A DNA stretch of 7,454 nt from a bacterium. GTDB lineage: Bacteria > Armatimonadota > Fimbriimonadia > Fimbriimonadales > JBAXQP01. Where the stretch lies: the NCBI GenBank assembly GCA_037131655.1, contig JBAXQP010000132.1:1-7454 (forward strand). The letters are read 5' to 3'. Below, in pieces: positions 1 through 6,306 of this stretch (its first letter is position 1; every line of letters begins with the position of its first letter). The position numbers and the translations under genes are program-made. The notes beneath the pieces are model-generated. The model made no database searches and was not told the DNA's origin. It saw nothing but the letters and a program-made list of their open reading frames with translations.

Positions 1-1
1 G

Positions 2-1054
2 TTGGAAGACCTTAATCTTCATGCCAAACACGGGTTGTTTGCGCTGACAGGGAGCTTAAATGCGGGCATTTTTAAGTATTGGAAACAACCTGATGGCTCG
101 GTAATTGGCGAGGCGCTGTTTAACGGGCAGAAGGATGATTGTGAAGCTGAGATACGCCTATACTTCCGGCACACGGCGCACGGCAAGTTATGGTGGGAGG
201 AGATTAGCCTTCAGGAGATTGAACCTATCCCGCCACGGCTTGTGAAGGTGGCGGTGGCATGGGGCGGCCATGATATGGCTTTCTGGGATAAATGGGCGGA
301 TATTGCCGGACAGCAGAAGGTAGATATTGCTGTTTTGACCGAGGACTTCCCTGGCCTGGACCCTGAGCCGCAGGATGGGCCTTCTTTCCAATGGATGGCT
401 AAGAAAGCGCGTCGCTGGCGAATGCACCTCACCGGCAGCATCATGGAGCAACGGGGTGATTTAATATTGAACTCAAGTCCCCTCTATGATCGCGAGGGCG
501 GCCTGCTTGGGATTTATAGCAAAAACCAGTTGTATGACCTAGAACAGGATAAAGGGGTCACGGCAGGAATAGGGATGCCCGTCTTCAAGACCGACTTTGG
601 GGTAGTGGGCATCACCACTTGTTATGATAACTGGTTCCCCGAGCCGGCGCGACTGTTAGCCTATAAGGGTGCGGAACTCATCTGCCTCTCTGCCGCAGGT
701 TACTACGCGGGGCTTATCCCTTCACGAGCGGGTGATAACTGCCTGACCTATGCGGTCAGCAGCAACTCCAACCGCGCGGGTATATGGGATAGCGGCGGAG
801 TACGTGCCGGTGATCAAGATTGGCATGACCGCGATCCCTCCATGTGGACGCTAACCTCAATCCAGGACTACACCGTAGATAATGAGAATTATATGCTGAC
901 TGCCGTTATCGACCTAAACCTAAAGTACAGCCCCCACATTGCGGGAGGCAATATGCAGTCGGCGCCAGGTGGTAGAAGATGCCGTCAGACCTTGATTGAG
1001 CCTTTAGAAGAAGAAATTGCCCGTGAGGCGCGGCGTTGGTGGGAAGAGGAGTAA
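2..1054 (+). CDS. Carbon-nitrogen hydrolase (nitrilase superfamily), 5'-truncated by window edge
   Basis: Nitrilase-superfamily enzymes cleave carbon-nitrogen bonds in amides or nitriles with a Glu-Lys-Cys triad. In the visible 350 residues the triad is E114 (LTEDF), K174 (YSKNQL) and C207 (TTCYDNWFPEP), so the enzyme looks active. The first visible codon, TTG, aligns with Phe94 of the downstream paralogue (LEDLN against FEDVN), so it is probably an internal Leu and about 93 residues lie upstream of the window. Residues 1-75 match the second half of the paralogue's carbohydrate-binding-like module, including GKLWWEEISL. The C-terminal tail (SAPGGRR, RRWW) is also shared. By eye, roughly half or more of the residues are identical to the next gene. 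There is no signal or membrane segment in the visible part. It precedes the paralogue by 77 bp on the same strand, in which I see no terminator. The family call is firm; the substrate is unknown. Confidence 0.85.
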   Translation: MEDLNLHAKHGLFALTGSLNAGIFKYWKQPDGSVIGEALFNGQKDDCEAEIRLYFRHTAHGKLWWEEISLQEIEPIPPRLVKVAVAWGGHDMAFWDKWADIAGQQKVDIAVLTEDFPGLDPEPQDGPSFQWMAKKARRWRMHLTGSIMEQRGDLILNSSPLYDREGGLLGIYSKNQLYDLEQDKGVTAGIGMPVFKTDFGVVGITTCYDNWFPEPARLLAYKGAELICLSAAGYYAGLIPSRAGDNCLTYAVSSNSNRAGIWDSGGVRAGDQDWHDRDPSMWTLTSIQDYTVDNENYMLTAVIDLNLKYSPHIAGGNMQSAPGGRRCRQTLIEPLEEEIAREARRWWEEE

Positions 1055-1119
1055 AACTACACACCAGCTTTCGTCTGAAAAGGTATTATCTAGCGTAGCT
1101 TTGGGAATGAATAATAAAT

Positions 1120-1125
1120 AAAGGA
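1120..1125 (+). promoter_or_regulatory. Shine-Dalgarno site of second C-N hydrolase gene
   Basis: AAAGGA lies 6 nt before ATG 1132 and fixes that start. The same AAAGGA-N6-ATG arrangement precedes the oxidoreductase gene at 2474. Confidence 0.75.
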
Positions 1126-1131
1126 TTTTAT

Positions 1132-2448
1132 ATGCAGACATCAGTAACATGCGATTGGAATGATGGGAACCTGGTGGCTAATGGCGACTTTACTAAAGGG
1201 GTCGTCAATGGGCTTCCTGCAGGTTGGGAACCGTCATGTCCTAATCCTGCTCTCGCTCCTAAGTTTGAGTTAGTCACCCCTAAGAGCGGCAAGCCGATGC
1301 TAATGGCAACCGGCAATGGCCGCAAAGAGTGCTGGGGTGTAATTAAGCACCCGATTACATTCGAGGCCGGCAAGACTTATCGCTTCAGGGTTCACTTCAA
1401 GTTTGAAGGGTTTGAAGATGTCAATCACCACATGATCCATGCGGTCTTTGGCCCTGAATTTAACCAAGGTGTAATGAATTACAAGAAAGACGGTGACTGG
1501 GTCATCGGCGACACCCGATTTGAAGGGCCGGAGAAGGAAGGCGAGGGCTTTATGCACCTTTACTTCCGATATTCCCCCAATGGCAAGGTCTGGTGGGACC
1601 ATGTCAGTATCTCCGAGTGTGAGCCTATCCCCTCACGCCCTGTAAAGATAGCCGTCAACTGGGGCTATGGAGATATGGAGCATTGGGACAAGTGGCTGGA
1701 TTTGGCAGGCCAGAAGTTCGTTGATATCGCCCTATTACCAGAGAGCTTCAACGGCAAGGGTGTAAAAGACCCTGAATCAATTGATGGCGAAGCCAACCAG
1801 TTCATGGCCAAGAAGGCCCGCAGATGGCGCATTCACGTTGCGGGTTCGGTTTATGAGAAGCGCGGCGATCTCACACTTAACACTGGCTCCCTTTATGGGC
1901 CTGATGGCAAGCTCATCGGAACTTATAGCAAGAACCAGCTTTTCGACCCTGAATGTGATGAAGGAGCAACGAGCGGTACTGAGATGCCCGTGTTCCAAAC
2001 CCGCTTTGGCAAGGTCGCATTTGTTATCTGTTATGACTCTTGGTTCCCGGAGCCGATGAGGTTGGCGGCGTATAAGGGCGCAGAGCTTATACTTTTCCCC
2101 AGCGCCGGTTACTTCCTCGATCTGATGCCTGCGCGTGCGGCTGATAATGGCGTATGGATTGCCGCCAGCAGCGGATGTCCTGCAGGGGTTTGGGATCCAA
2201 GCGGCGCACGAGCCGGTGAAGAGTATGCCAGTGAAACACGCTATTGCAAGACGGGTATCCTTAACTATGAGATGGACGCGGTCAATCGCATGATTGTCGT
2301 CACCATCGACATGAGCAAGAAATACAGCCCCCATTATTGGGGCGGGCCAATCCACTCGGCGCCGGGTGGACGCCGCATAAGACAAACGAGAATCGTATCA
2401 CTAGAGGACCAGATAGCGCAAGAAGTCAAGCGCTGGTGGGACGAATAA
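1132..2448 (+). CDS. Carbon-nitrogen hydrolase with N-terminal CBM4/9-like module
   Basis: This 438-residue protein has two domains. Residues about 10-165 look like a galactose-binding/jelly-roll module of the CBM4/9 kind: NLVANGDFTKG near the start, GLPAGW, the AGKTYRFRVHF strand at 79-89, and GKVWWDHVSI at 151-160. Residues about 170-438 form a nitrilase-superfamily hydrolase with the triad E204 (LPESF), K267 (YSKNQL) and C300 (VICYDSWFPEP), so cleavage of an amide or nitrile is expected. There is no signal peptide, so both domains probably act in the cytoplasm, which is unusual for a carbohydrate-binding module. An SD sits 6 nt before the ATG. The gene follows a tandem paralogue and precedes an oxidoreductase gene by 25 bp, so the three probably form one operon. 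The hydrolase domain is certain; the CBM-like call rests on motif resemblance; an amide attached to or derived from a sugar is a guess at substrate. Confidence 0.88.
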   Translation: MQTSVTCDWNDGNLVANGDFTKGVVNGLPAGWEPSCPNPALAPKFELVTPKSGKPMLMATGNGRKECWGVIKHPITFEAGKTYRFRVHFKFEGFEDVNHHMIHAVFGPEFNQGVMNYKKDGDWVIGDTRFEGPEKEGEGFMHLYFRYSPNGKVWWDHVSISECEPIPSRPVKIAVNWGYGDMEHWDKWLDLAGQKFVDIALLPESFNGKGVKDPESIDGEANQFMAKKARRWRIHVAGSVYEKRGDLTLNTGSLYGPDGKLIGTYSKNQLFDPECDEGATSGTEMPVFQTRFGKVAFVICYDSWFPEPMRLAAYKGAELILFPSAGYFLDLMPARAADNGVWIAASSGCPAGVWDPSGARAGEEYASETRYCKTGILNYEMDAVNRMIVVTIDMSKKYSPHYWGGPIHSAPGGRRIRQTRIVSLEDQIAQEVKRWWDE

Positions 2449-2461
2449 CAACTTAGGATAG

Positions 2462-2467
2462 AAAGGA
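2462..2467 (+). promoter_or_regulatory. Shine-Dalgarno site of first oxidoreductase gene
   Basis: AAAGGA lies 6 nt before ATG 2474, inside the 25-bp gap after the hydrolase gene. It supports this start and co-transcription. Confidence 0.75.
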
Positions 2468-2473
2468 TTAATC

Positions 2474-3472
2474 ATGGTTAAAGTAGGAATGGTAGGAATG
2501 GGTGGAATGGGCAGCCACCACGCAGCAACACTAGCAGGAATGCCCAATGCAAAGGTCTTGTATACCTGTGACCTTATTCAAGAGAGAGCAGATAAGGCTG
2601 CAGCAGCCACTGGCGCTAAGGCCATCACCGACTTCCGGCAGATGCTGGATGATGTGGATGCGGTTTATGTATGCACAGAACCCTTCAATCGTGTTGATGT
2701 CGTCACCGCCTGCGCTGAAGCCGGTAAGCACATCTTCATGGAGAAACCTGTCTGCATCAATCTAGAAGGCGCCGAGAAGATGGTAGCCGCATGCAAGAAA
2801 GCCAAGGTCAAGCTGATGCTGGGCTATGTCCTTCGTTTCTGGAGTCCTTTTAATCTTATCAAGTACACCCTTGACAGCGGCGAGCTTGGGGACTTGGTCA
2901 CAGTATTCACGCAGCGCTTCATGCCGGTTGATATGCGCTCTGTTTGGTATGGAGACCAGTCCAAGAGTGGAGGCATTACCTTGGACTTTGGTAGCCATGA
3001 CATCGATTGGGTACGATGGGTCGGCGGAGATGTCAAGACAGTGTTCGGGCAAGTCGCTCGTATTCGTCCGGGCGTTAATGCTGATGAGCACGTTCAAGGC
3101 ATGATGCTTTTCCAAAATGGCGGTTGGGGTTCCATCTGCGATAGCTGGGGATCTTTCCTCGGTGATAGTCAATTGGGCGTCGTAGGTACCAAAGGCGCCA
3201 TCATCGTAGACCGCGGCGGCATCATCCGCAAGAAGGTCGGCGATGGTGAAGAGGAAATCTTGAGTGAGGGTGGTGACATGAGCATCGACCCCAAGGGCAA
3301 CCTCGGCAAAGGCGCTCCCAGCAAGGATGAAACCATCCAACAGCACTTCATCCGAAGTGTCGAAGAGGACTTCACCCCCCTAGTCACCGGCGATGACGGC
3401 ATAGCCGTCTGGAAAATCGTCTTCGGCATCCTAGAATCCGCCAAAACCGGCAAGGCTGTCGATATCGTCTAG
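2474..3472 (+). CDS. Gfo/Idh/MocA family NAD(P)-dependent oxidoreductase
   Basis: This family oxidises or reduces hydroxyl/keto groups of sugars, inositols and related polyols in the cytoplasm. The 332-residue protein has the usual length and layout. An N-terminal Rossmann domain carries the dinucleotide motif GMGGMG at 8-13 and an acidic residue after strand two (D33), which favours NAD over NADP. The family EKP motif is at 90-92, with K91 the expected catalytic lysine. The C-terminal alpha/beta domain has the GG...D.G.H..D signature with G166, G167, D171, G173, H175 and D178 all present; H175 is the likely acid-base residue. It is the last gene before a strong terminator and follows two C-N hydrolase genes, suggesting it acts on the same compound or its product. 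It is not closely similar to the second oxidoreductase in this window. The family call is firm; the substrate cannot be assigned. Confidence 0.93.
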   Translation: MVKVGMVGMGGMGSHHAATLAGMPNAKVLYTCDLIQERADKAAAATGAKAITDFRQMLDDVDAVYVCTEPFNRVDVVTACAEAGKHIFMEKPVCINLEGAEKMVAACKKAKVKLMLGYVLRFWSPFNLIKYTLDSGELGDLVTVFTQRFMPVDMRSVWYGDQSKSGGITLDFGSHDIDWVRWVGGDVKTVFGQVARIRPGVNADEHVQGMMLFQNGGWGSICDSWGSFLGDSQLGVVGTKGAIIVDRGGIIRKKVGDGEEEILSEGGDMSIDPKGNLGKGAPSKDETIQQHFIRSVEEDFTPLVTGDDGIAVWKIVFGILESAKTGKAVDIV

Positions 3473-3487
3473 TTTAGACTCGTTTAT

Positions 3488-3521
3488 AAGGCTCGGGGCG
3501 CTTGATCCCCGAGCCTTTTTT
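3488..3521 (+). terminator. Rho-independent terminator
   Basis: A perfect 11-bp stem (AAGGCTCGGGG with CCCCGAGCCTT) encloses an 8-nt loop, CGCTTGAT. A run of six T begins at 3516, and its first two T are the last two bases of the stem. It starts 16 nt after the oxidoreductase stop codon and closes the left operon, separating it from the ankyrin genes. Confidence 0.93.
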
Positions 3522-3550
3522 ATATGAGTTCCTAACTTGATGCAGGATAT

Positions 3551-3580
3551 TTAACACGCAACGTCGTAGTTTTATTTACT
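3551..3580 (+). promoter_or_regulatory. Possible sigma70-type promoter of ankyrin gene 1
   Basis: TTAACA at 3551-3556 and TTTACT at 3575-3580 are spaced by 18 bp. The matching site in copy 2 is stronger (TTGACA). The gene must have its own promoter because a terminator lies just upstream, but the -10 box matches the consensus at only four of six positions. Confidence 0.35.
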
Positions 3581-3617
3581 GAGTAGCGATTTAACCGATG
3601 ACATAAACACGAAATTA

Positions 3618-3624
3618 GAGGTGA
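3618..3624 (+). promoter_or_regulatory. Shine-Dalgarno site deciding the ankyrin gene 1 start
   Basis: GAGGTGA ends 8 nt before ATG 3633. An in-frame GTG at 3621 overlaps this site and has no good SD of its own, so ATG 3633 is the better start. The motif and spacing are kept in copy 2. Confidence 0.7.
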
Positions 3625-3632
3625 ATGAGAAC

Positions 3633-4346
3633 ATGAAAAGTGGATGGCCATATCGAATTGAGTTCTGGGGCAAGCGCAAGCAATTCCCTCTACACTGGGC
3701 AGCACTCAAAGGCAAGACACAAATGGTGGCAAAACTCGCGACCAACGGAGCGGATGTGAACGCCAGGTATTTGTATGGTGAGACCCCGCTTCACTTTGCA
3801 GCACGCGGGGGCAGCATCGAAACAGCTGCCTTCTTGATAGGTCGTGGGACCGAATTGAATGCACGTGACGACAGTGGTCGTATACCTTTGCATTCCGCCC
3901 AAGATTGGAGACAAGGCGCCATGGCCGCATTTCTTATTGAACACGGTGCGGACATTCACGCAAGGGCAAGCAATGGATGGACGCCGCTTCACTATGCGAT
4001 AGGTGATACGAAGACAGTTACATTACTGATTGACCGGGGAGCCGATATCAACGCACCTGACAACGATGGAATGACATCTCTGCACTGGGCAATCTCTTGT
4101 GATGGACCGGAGACGCTAGCAGTACTCCTCGAACGGGGAGCGGATATACACGCAAGGGATAGAGAGGGGTGGACAGCTTTACACTGGACAGCCGAACAAT
4201 ATCGACTTGAAATGGCCTACATGCTCTTGGATCGCGGAGCAAACGTAAACGCACAGGCAGAGGATGGGCTAACGCCACTGCAAGTAGCTTTACGCTATGA
4301 TGCCACCGACATCATTGATCTCTTCAAAGAACGTGGTGGAGAATGA
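3633..4346 (+). CDS. Ankyrin-repeat protein, seven repeats
   Basis: The 237-residue protein is almost entirely ankyrin repeats, which form a helical scaffold for protein-protein binding. Counting from ATG 3633, repeats run at about 16-48, 49-81, 82-114, 115-145, 146-178, 179-211 and 212-237, most with the G-TPLH-A and GAD-NA consensus. Repeat 4 has 31 residues instead of 33, an oddity shared with the next gene. A short non-repeat head, MKSGWPY, precedes repeat 1. There is no signal peptide, membrane segment or catalytic domain, so it is probably a cytosolic binding protein. It is paralogous to the following gene, about 70% identical over the first five repeats, and has one extra repeat, number 6 (begins GWTALHW). 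The structural class is certain; the partner and role are unknown. A start at GTG 3621 would add four residues. Confidence 0.9.
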   Translation: MKSGWPYRIEFWGKRKQFPLHWAALKGKTQMVAKLATNGADVNARYLYGETPLHFAARGGSIETAAFLIGRGTELNARDDSGRIPLHSAQDWRQGAMAAFLIEHGADIHARASNGWTPLHYAIGDTKTVTLLIDRGADINAPDNDGMTSLHWAISCDGPETLAVLLERGADIHARDREGWTALHWTAEQYRLEMAYMLLDRGANVNAQAEDGLTPLQVALRYDATDIIDLFKERGGE

Positions 4347-4372
4347 CAGAACTGGAACTTGATGCAGGATAT

Positions 4373-4402
4373 TTGACATGCAACGTCGTAGTTTCATTTA
4401 TT
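4373..4402 (+). promoter_or_regulatory. Possible sigma70-type promoter of ankyrin gene 2
   Basis: TTGACA (4373-4378) is a perfect -35 box. TTTATT (4397-4402), 18 bp away, is a weak -10 box. No terminator separates the two ankyrin genes, so read-through from copy 1 is also possible. Confidence 0.4.
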
Positions 4403-4443
4403 GAGTAGCGATTAGTTTAACCGGCGACATAAACACGAAATCT

Positions 4444-4450
4444 GAGGTGA
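4444..4450 (+). promoter_or_regulatory. Shine-Dalgarno site deciding the ankyrin gene 2 start
   Basis: GAGGTGA ends 8 nt before ATG 4459. As in copy 1, an in-frame GTG (4447) lies inside this site and is the poorer start. Confidence 0.7.
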
Positions 4451-4458
4451 ACAAGAAC

Positions 4459-5073
4459 ATGAAAAGTGGTTGGCCATATTATATTGAGAGTTGGCGGAAC
4501 CGCAAGCTATTCCCACTTCACCGGGCAGCCCTAAAGGGCATGACGAATGAGGTGGAAAAGCTTGCGATGAACGGAGCGGATGTGAATGCTAGGTATTTGT
4601 ATGGTGAGACCCCGCTTCACTTCGCAGCACGCGGGGGTAACATCGAAGTTGCGGCTTTCTTGCTCGGCCGTGGGGCAGATGTGAACTCACATGACTACGA
4701 CGGGGAAACCCCTTTGCATATTGCACCTGATTCGGGGCAAAGCAAAATGGCTGCGTTTCTAATTGAACATGGGTCAGACATTCATGCAAGGACAAATGAT
4801 GGACAAACCCCACTTCATTACTCGTCAGGTGATACGAAAATATGTGAGTTACTGATTGACCGAGGGGCGGACATTAACGCACGGGACAACAAAGGAGAGA
4901 CACCGATGCACAGAGCTGCCTGGGGGGATGACCCAGAGACAATCGCACTGCTCTTTAAACGGGGAGCGGATATTAACGCAAGGGATAATGAGGGAAATAC
5001 ACCCCATCATCTTGCGATAAACAGCGGAGCCGCTCTAGCAGTTGAGGTTTTCGAAACCCACGGGGGAGAATGA
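4459..5073 (+). CDS. Ankyrin-repeat protein, six repeats
   Basis: The 204-residue protein is built like its upstream paralogue: head MKSGWPY, then ankyrin repeats at about 16-48, 49-81, 82-114, 115-145, 146-178 and 179-204, ending GGE. It is one whole repeat (33 residues) shorter, with no counterpart of the paralogue's repeat 6. The segment NGADVNARYLYGETPLHFAA spanning repeats 1 and 2 is identical in both proteins, whereas repeat 5 is only 19 of 33 identical. There is no signal or membrane segment, so a cytosolic protein-binding role is expected. It converges on the URO-D-like gene across 84 bp. The class is certain; the partner is unknown. A start at GTG 4447 would add four residues. Confidence 0.9.
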   Translation: MKSGWPYYIESWRNRKLFPLHRAALKGMTNEVEKLAMNGADVNARYLYGETPLHFAARGGNIEVAAFLLGRGADVNSHDYDGETPLHIAPDSGQSKMAAFLIEHGSDIHARTNDGQTPLHYSSGDTKICELLIDRGADINARDNKGETPMHRAAWGDDPETIALLFKRGADINARDNEGNTPHHLAINSGAALAVEVFETHGGE

Positions 5074-5157
5074 CAGAACTGGATACAACCCCATTAGAAC
5101 TGATCGAGCTAACGGAATGATGTATAGTCTTACTGATGATATTGATGTCAAGGGGGG

Positions 5158-6303
5158 CTACAGGGACCGTTTACTTGTCGGAACCACCCTTCCCTGCTCC
5201 GCGTACCTTACGCCTTCTGCTACAAAGGTCTTTAGGTTGGCGATGTAGCGGGCGGTGGGGTTGGGCCATTCCATGTAGCCGGAGGACGGGCAGAGGATGA
5301 AGCGATTGCCTTGGCCGGCGTCGATGGCTTCGTGGATCAGGTGGGTCATTCGCTCGTCAGAGGCAGTCATTAGGTCATGGGATTCAATACCGCCCTCTAG
5401 ACCCATTCGGTTGCCTACTTGCGCAAACGCATCAGATAGGGTGATGTCCCCCATCGGTGGGGGCTCCATTGGGTTGAGGACATCAACACCCATCTCCATA
5501 AATCGGCTGAGAACGGGACCCATTTTGCCGTGGCAATGAACCCATACTCGTCCGCCGCCGTTATGGATGAGGTCACATAATGGCTTGTCGAAGGCATAGA
5601 CGAAGTCATCAAAGTCTTTTATACCCATGAGAGGAGGGATGCATAACTCCGGACCAATCCAGGCGAAGACGGGCTTTAGCCCTGCCTCTAATGCGCACTT
5701 CACGTGGTCATAAAGGCGTTTGGCATAAACTTCAATGGCTTCACTGAGCAGATTGCGGCACTCCATGCTCCATAAGGCGAAGTTAATAGACCCCGCAGCA
5801 CCCTGCAAGGCATACATGGCATGCGGAAGGCCATAATCCACAATCCCCCGCTCGCCAATCGATGCTTCGGCTGCTTCAAAAGGCTTGGTTGTGAAGGGAA
5901 AAGGCTCATAAGGAGCCGAGAGGAGTATCTTTATATCCTTAGGTTGTTTGAGCAATGGCTCGATATCATAGCTTGGTAGTCCAACAGTACTATCTTTCCT
6001 GGCGCATGTTAGTACACCCTGTGAGGTCTTCAATTCCGTCCTGACAATCACCCATTTATCCGACTCCGACGGTTCTTCCCAGCGCCTCCACAAGTCCCCA
6101 CCATAAATCCCGCCATAGATATCAAAAGGCGAGTTGGCGCTTCCGATATGGTCAGCTAATTCCAACCCCAATTGATAGACCGGCTCATAGTCGGGATGAA
6201 GCATCGATTGACCCTTAACGAACCCCCAGAGCTTTACGGCAGGCCTATCAGGTATCTGCCCCCGGAATATCCTTGTCAGTCTTTCACGCGAGGTCATTGC
6301 CAT
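5158..6303 (-). CDS. URO-D/MtaA-superfamily protein, not HemE
   Basis: The 381-residue protein fits the uroporphyrinogen decarboxylase superfamily, which includes heme-pathway HemE and the metal-dependent, corrinoid-linked methyltransferases (MtaA type). It opens with TSRERLTRIFRGQIPDRPAV, typical of non-heme members. It lacks the HemE active-site signature MRQAGRY. The metal-site region is HCHG at 256-259, followed by GVDVLNPMEP (272-281) and LEGGIESHDL (302-311). C338 in FILCPSSGY is a candidate third ligand, as in the methyltransferases; H256 plus H258 or C257 would supply the others. The canonical H-x-C-G is altered here to H-C-H-G. The start lies 3 bp after the stop of the upstream oxidoreductase gene, without a strong SD of its own, suggesting translational coupling. 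Pairings of such proteins with Gfo/Idh/MocA enzymes occur in sugar-catabolic loci. Superfamily firm; reaction unknown, with methyl transfer only one possibility. Confidence 0.87.
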   Translation of the reverse strand: MAMTSRERLTRIFRGQIPDRPAVKLWGFVKGQSMLHPDYEPVYQLGLELADHIGSANSPFDIYGGIYGGDLWRRWEEPSESDKWVIVRTELKTSQGVLTCARKDSTVGLPSYDIEPLLKQPKDIKILLSAPYEPFPFTTKPFEAAEASIGERGIVDYGLPHAMYALQGAAGSINFALWSMECRNLLSEAIEVYAKRLYDHVKCALEAGLKPVFAWIGPELCIPPLMGIKDFDDFVYAFDKPLCDLIHNGGGRVWVHCHGKMGPVLSRFMEMGVDVLNPMEPPPMGDITLSDAFAQVGNRMGLEGGIESHDLMTASDERMTHLIHEAIDAGQGNRFILCPSSGYMEWPNPTARYIANLKTFVAEGVRYAEQGRVVPTSKRSL

Positions 6304-6306
6304 GAT

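Larger units (their letters stand above)
3534..4355 (+). repeat. Copy 1 of tandem duplication (leader plus ankyrin gene), 822 bp
   Basis: It begins AACTTGATGCAGG and ends GACAGAACTGG. It abuts copy 2 directly with no spacer. Leader bases 3534-3632 match 4356-4458 with 10 mismatches, 9 of them transitions, apart from a 4-bp AGTT insertion in copy 2. Confidence 0.9.
4356..5082 (+). repeat. Copy 2 of tandem duplication (leader plus ankyrin gene), 727 bp
   Basis: Directly adjacent to copy 1 and in the same orientation. The length difference from copy 1 (822 minus 727 = 95) is exactly a 99-bp ankyrin unit lost minus a 4-bp leader insertion. Sequence after GACAGAACTGG diverges, marking the right breakpoint. 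Confidence 0.9.

Noticed and set aside
2..4. TTG at position 2 as a true start codon
   Set aside because: Alignment with the paralogue puts it at an internal position (Phe94), so the gene continues upstream of the window.
1055..1131. Terminator or separate promoter between the two hydrolase genes
   Set aside because: No stable stem followed by a T run and no convincing -35/-10 pair was found in the 77-bp gap.
1777..2385. Minus-strand open frame of about 200 codons inside the second hydrolase gene
   Set aside because: It lies entirely opposite a gene with clear family motifs, has no SD or recognisable domain, and is best explained as a shadow. The same applies to the 194-codon minus-strand frame at 2762-3346.
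3621..3632. GTG start of ankyrin gene 1, and the matching GTG at 4447 in gene 2
   Set aside because: In both copies the GTG is part of the GAGGTGA Shine-Dalgarno site for the ATG 12 bp further on.
5121..5151. Minus-strand TTGACA (5146-5151) and TATACA (5121-5126) as a promoter antisense to ankyrin gene 2
   Set aside because: The 19-bp spacer is long, the -10 box matches only four of six positions, and no gene follows in that direction.
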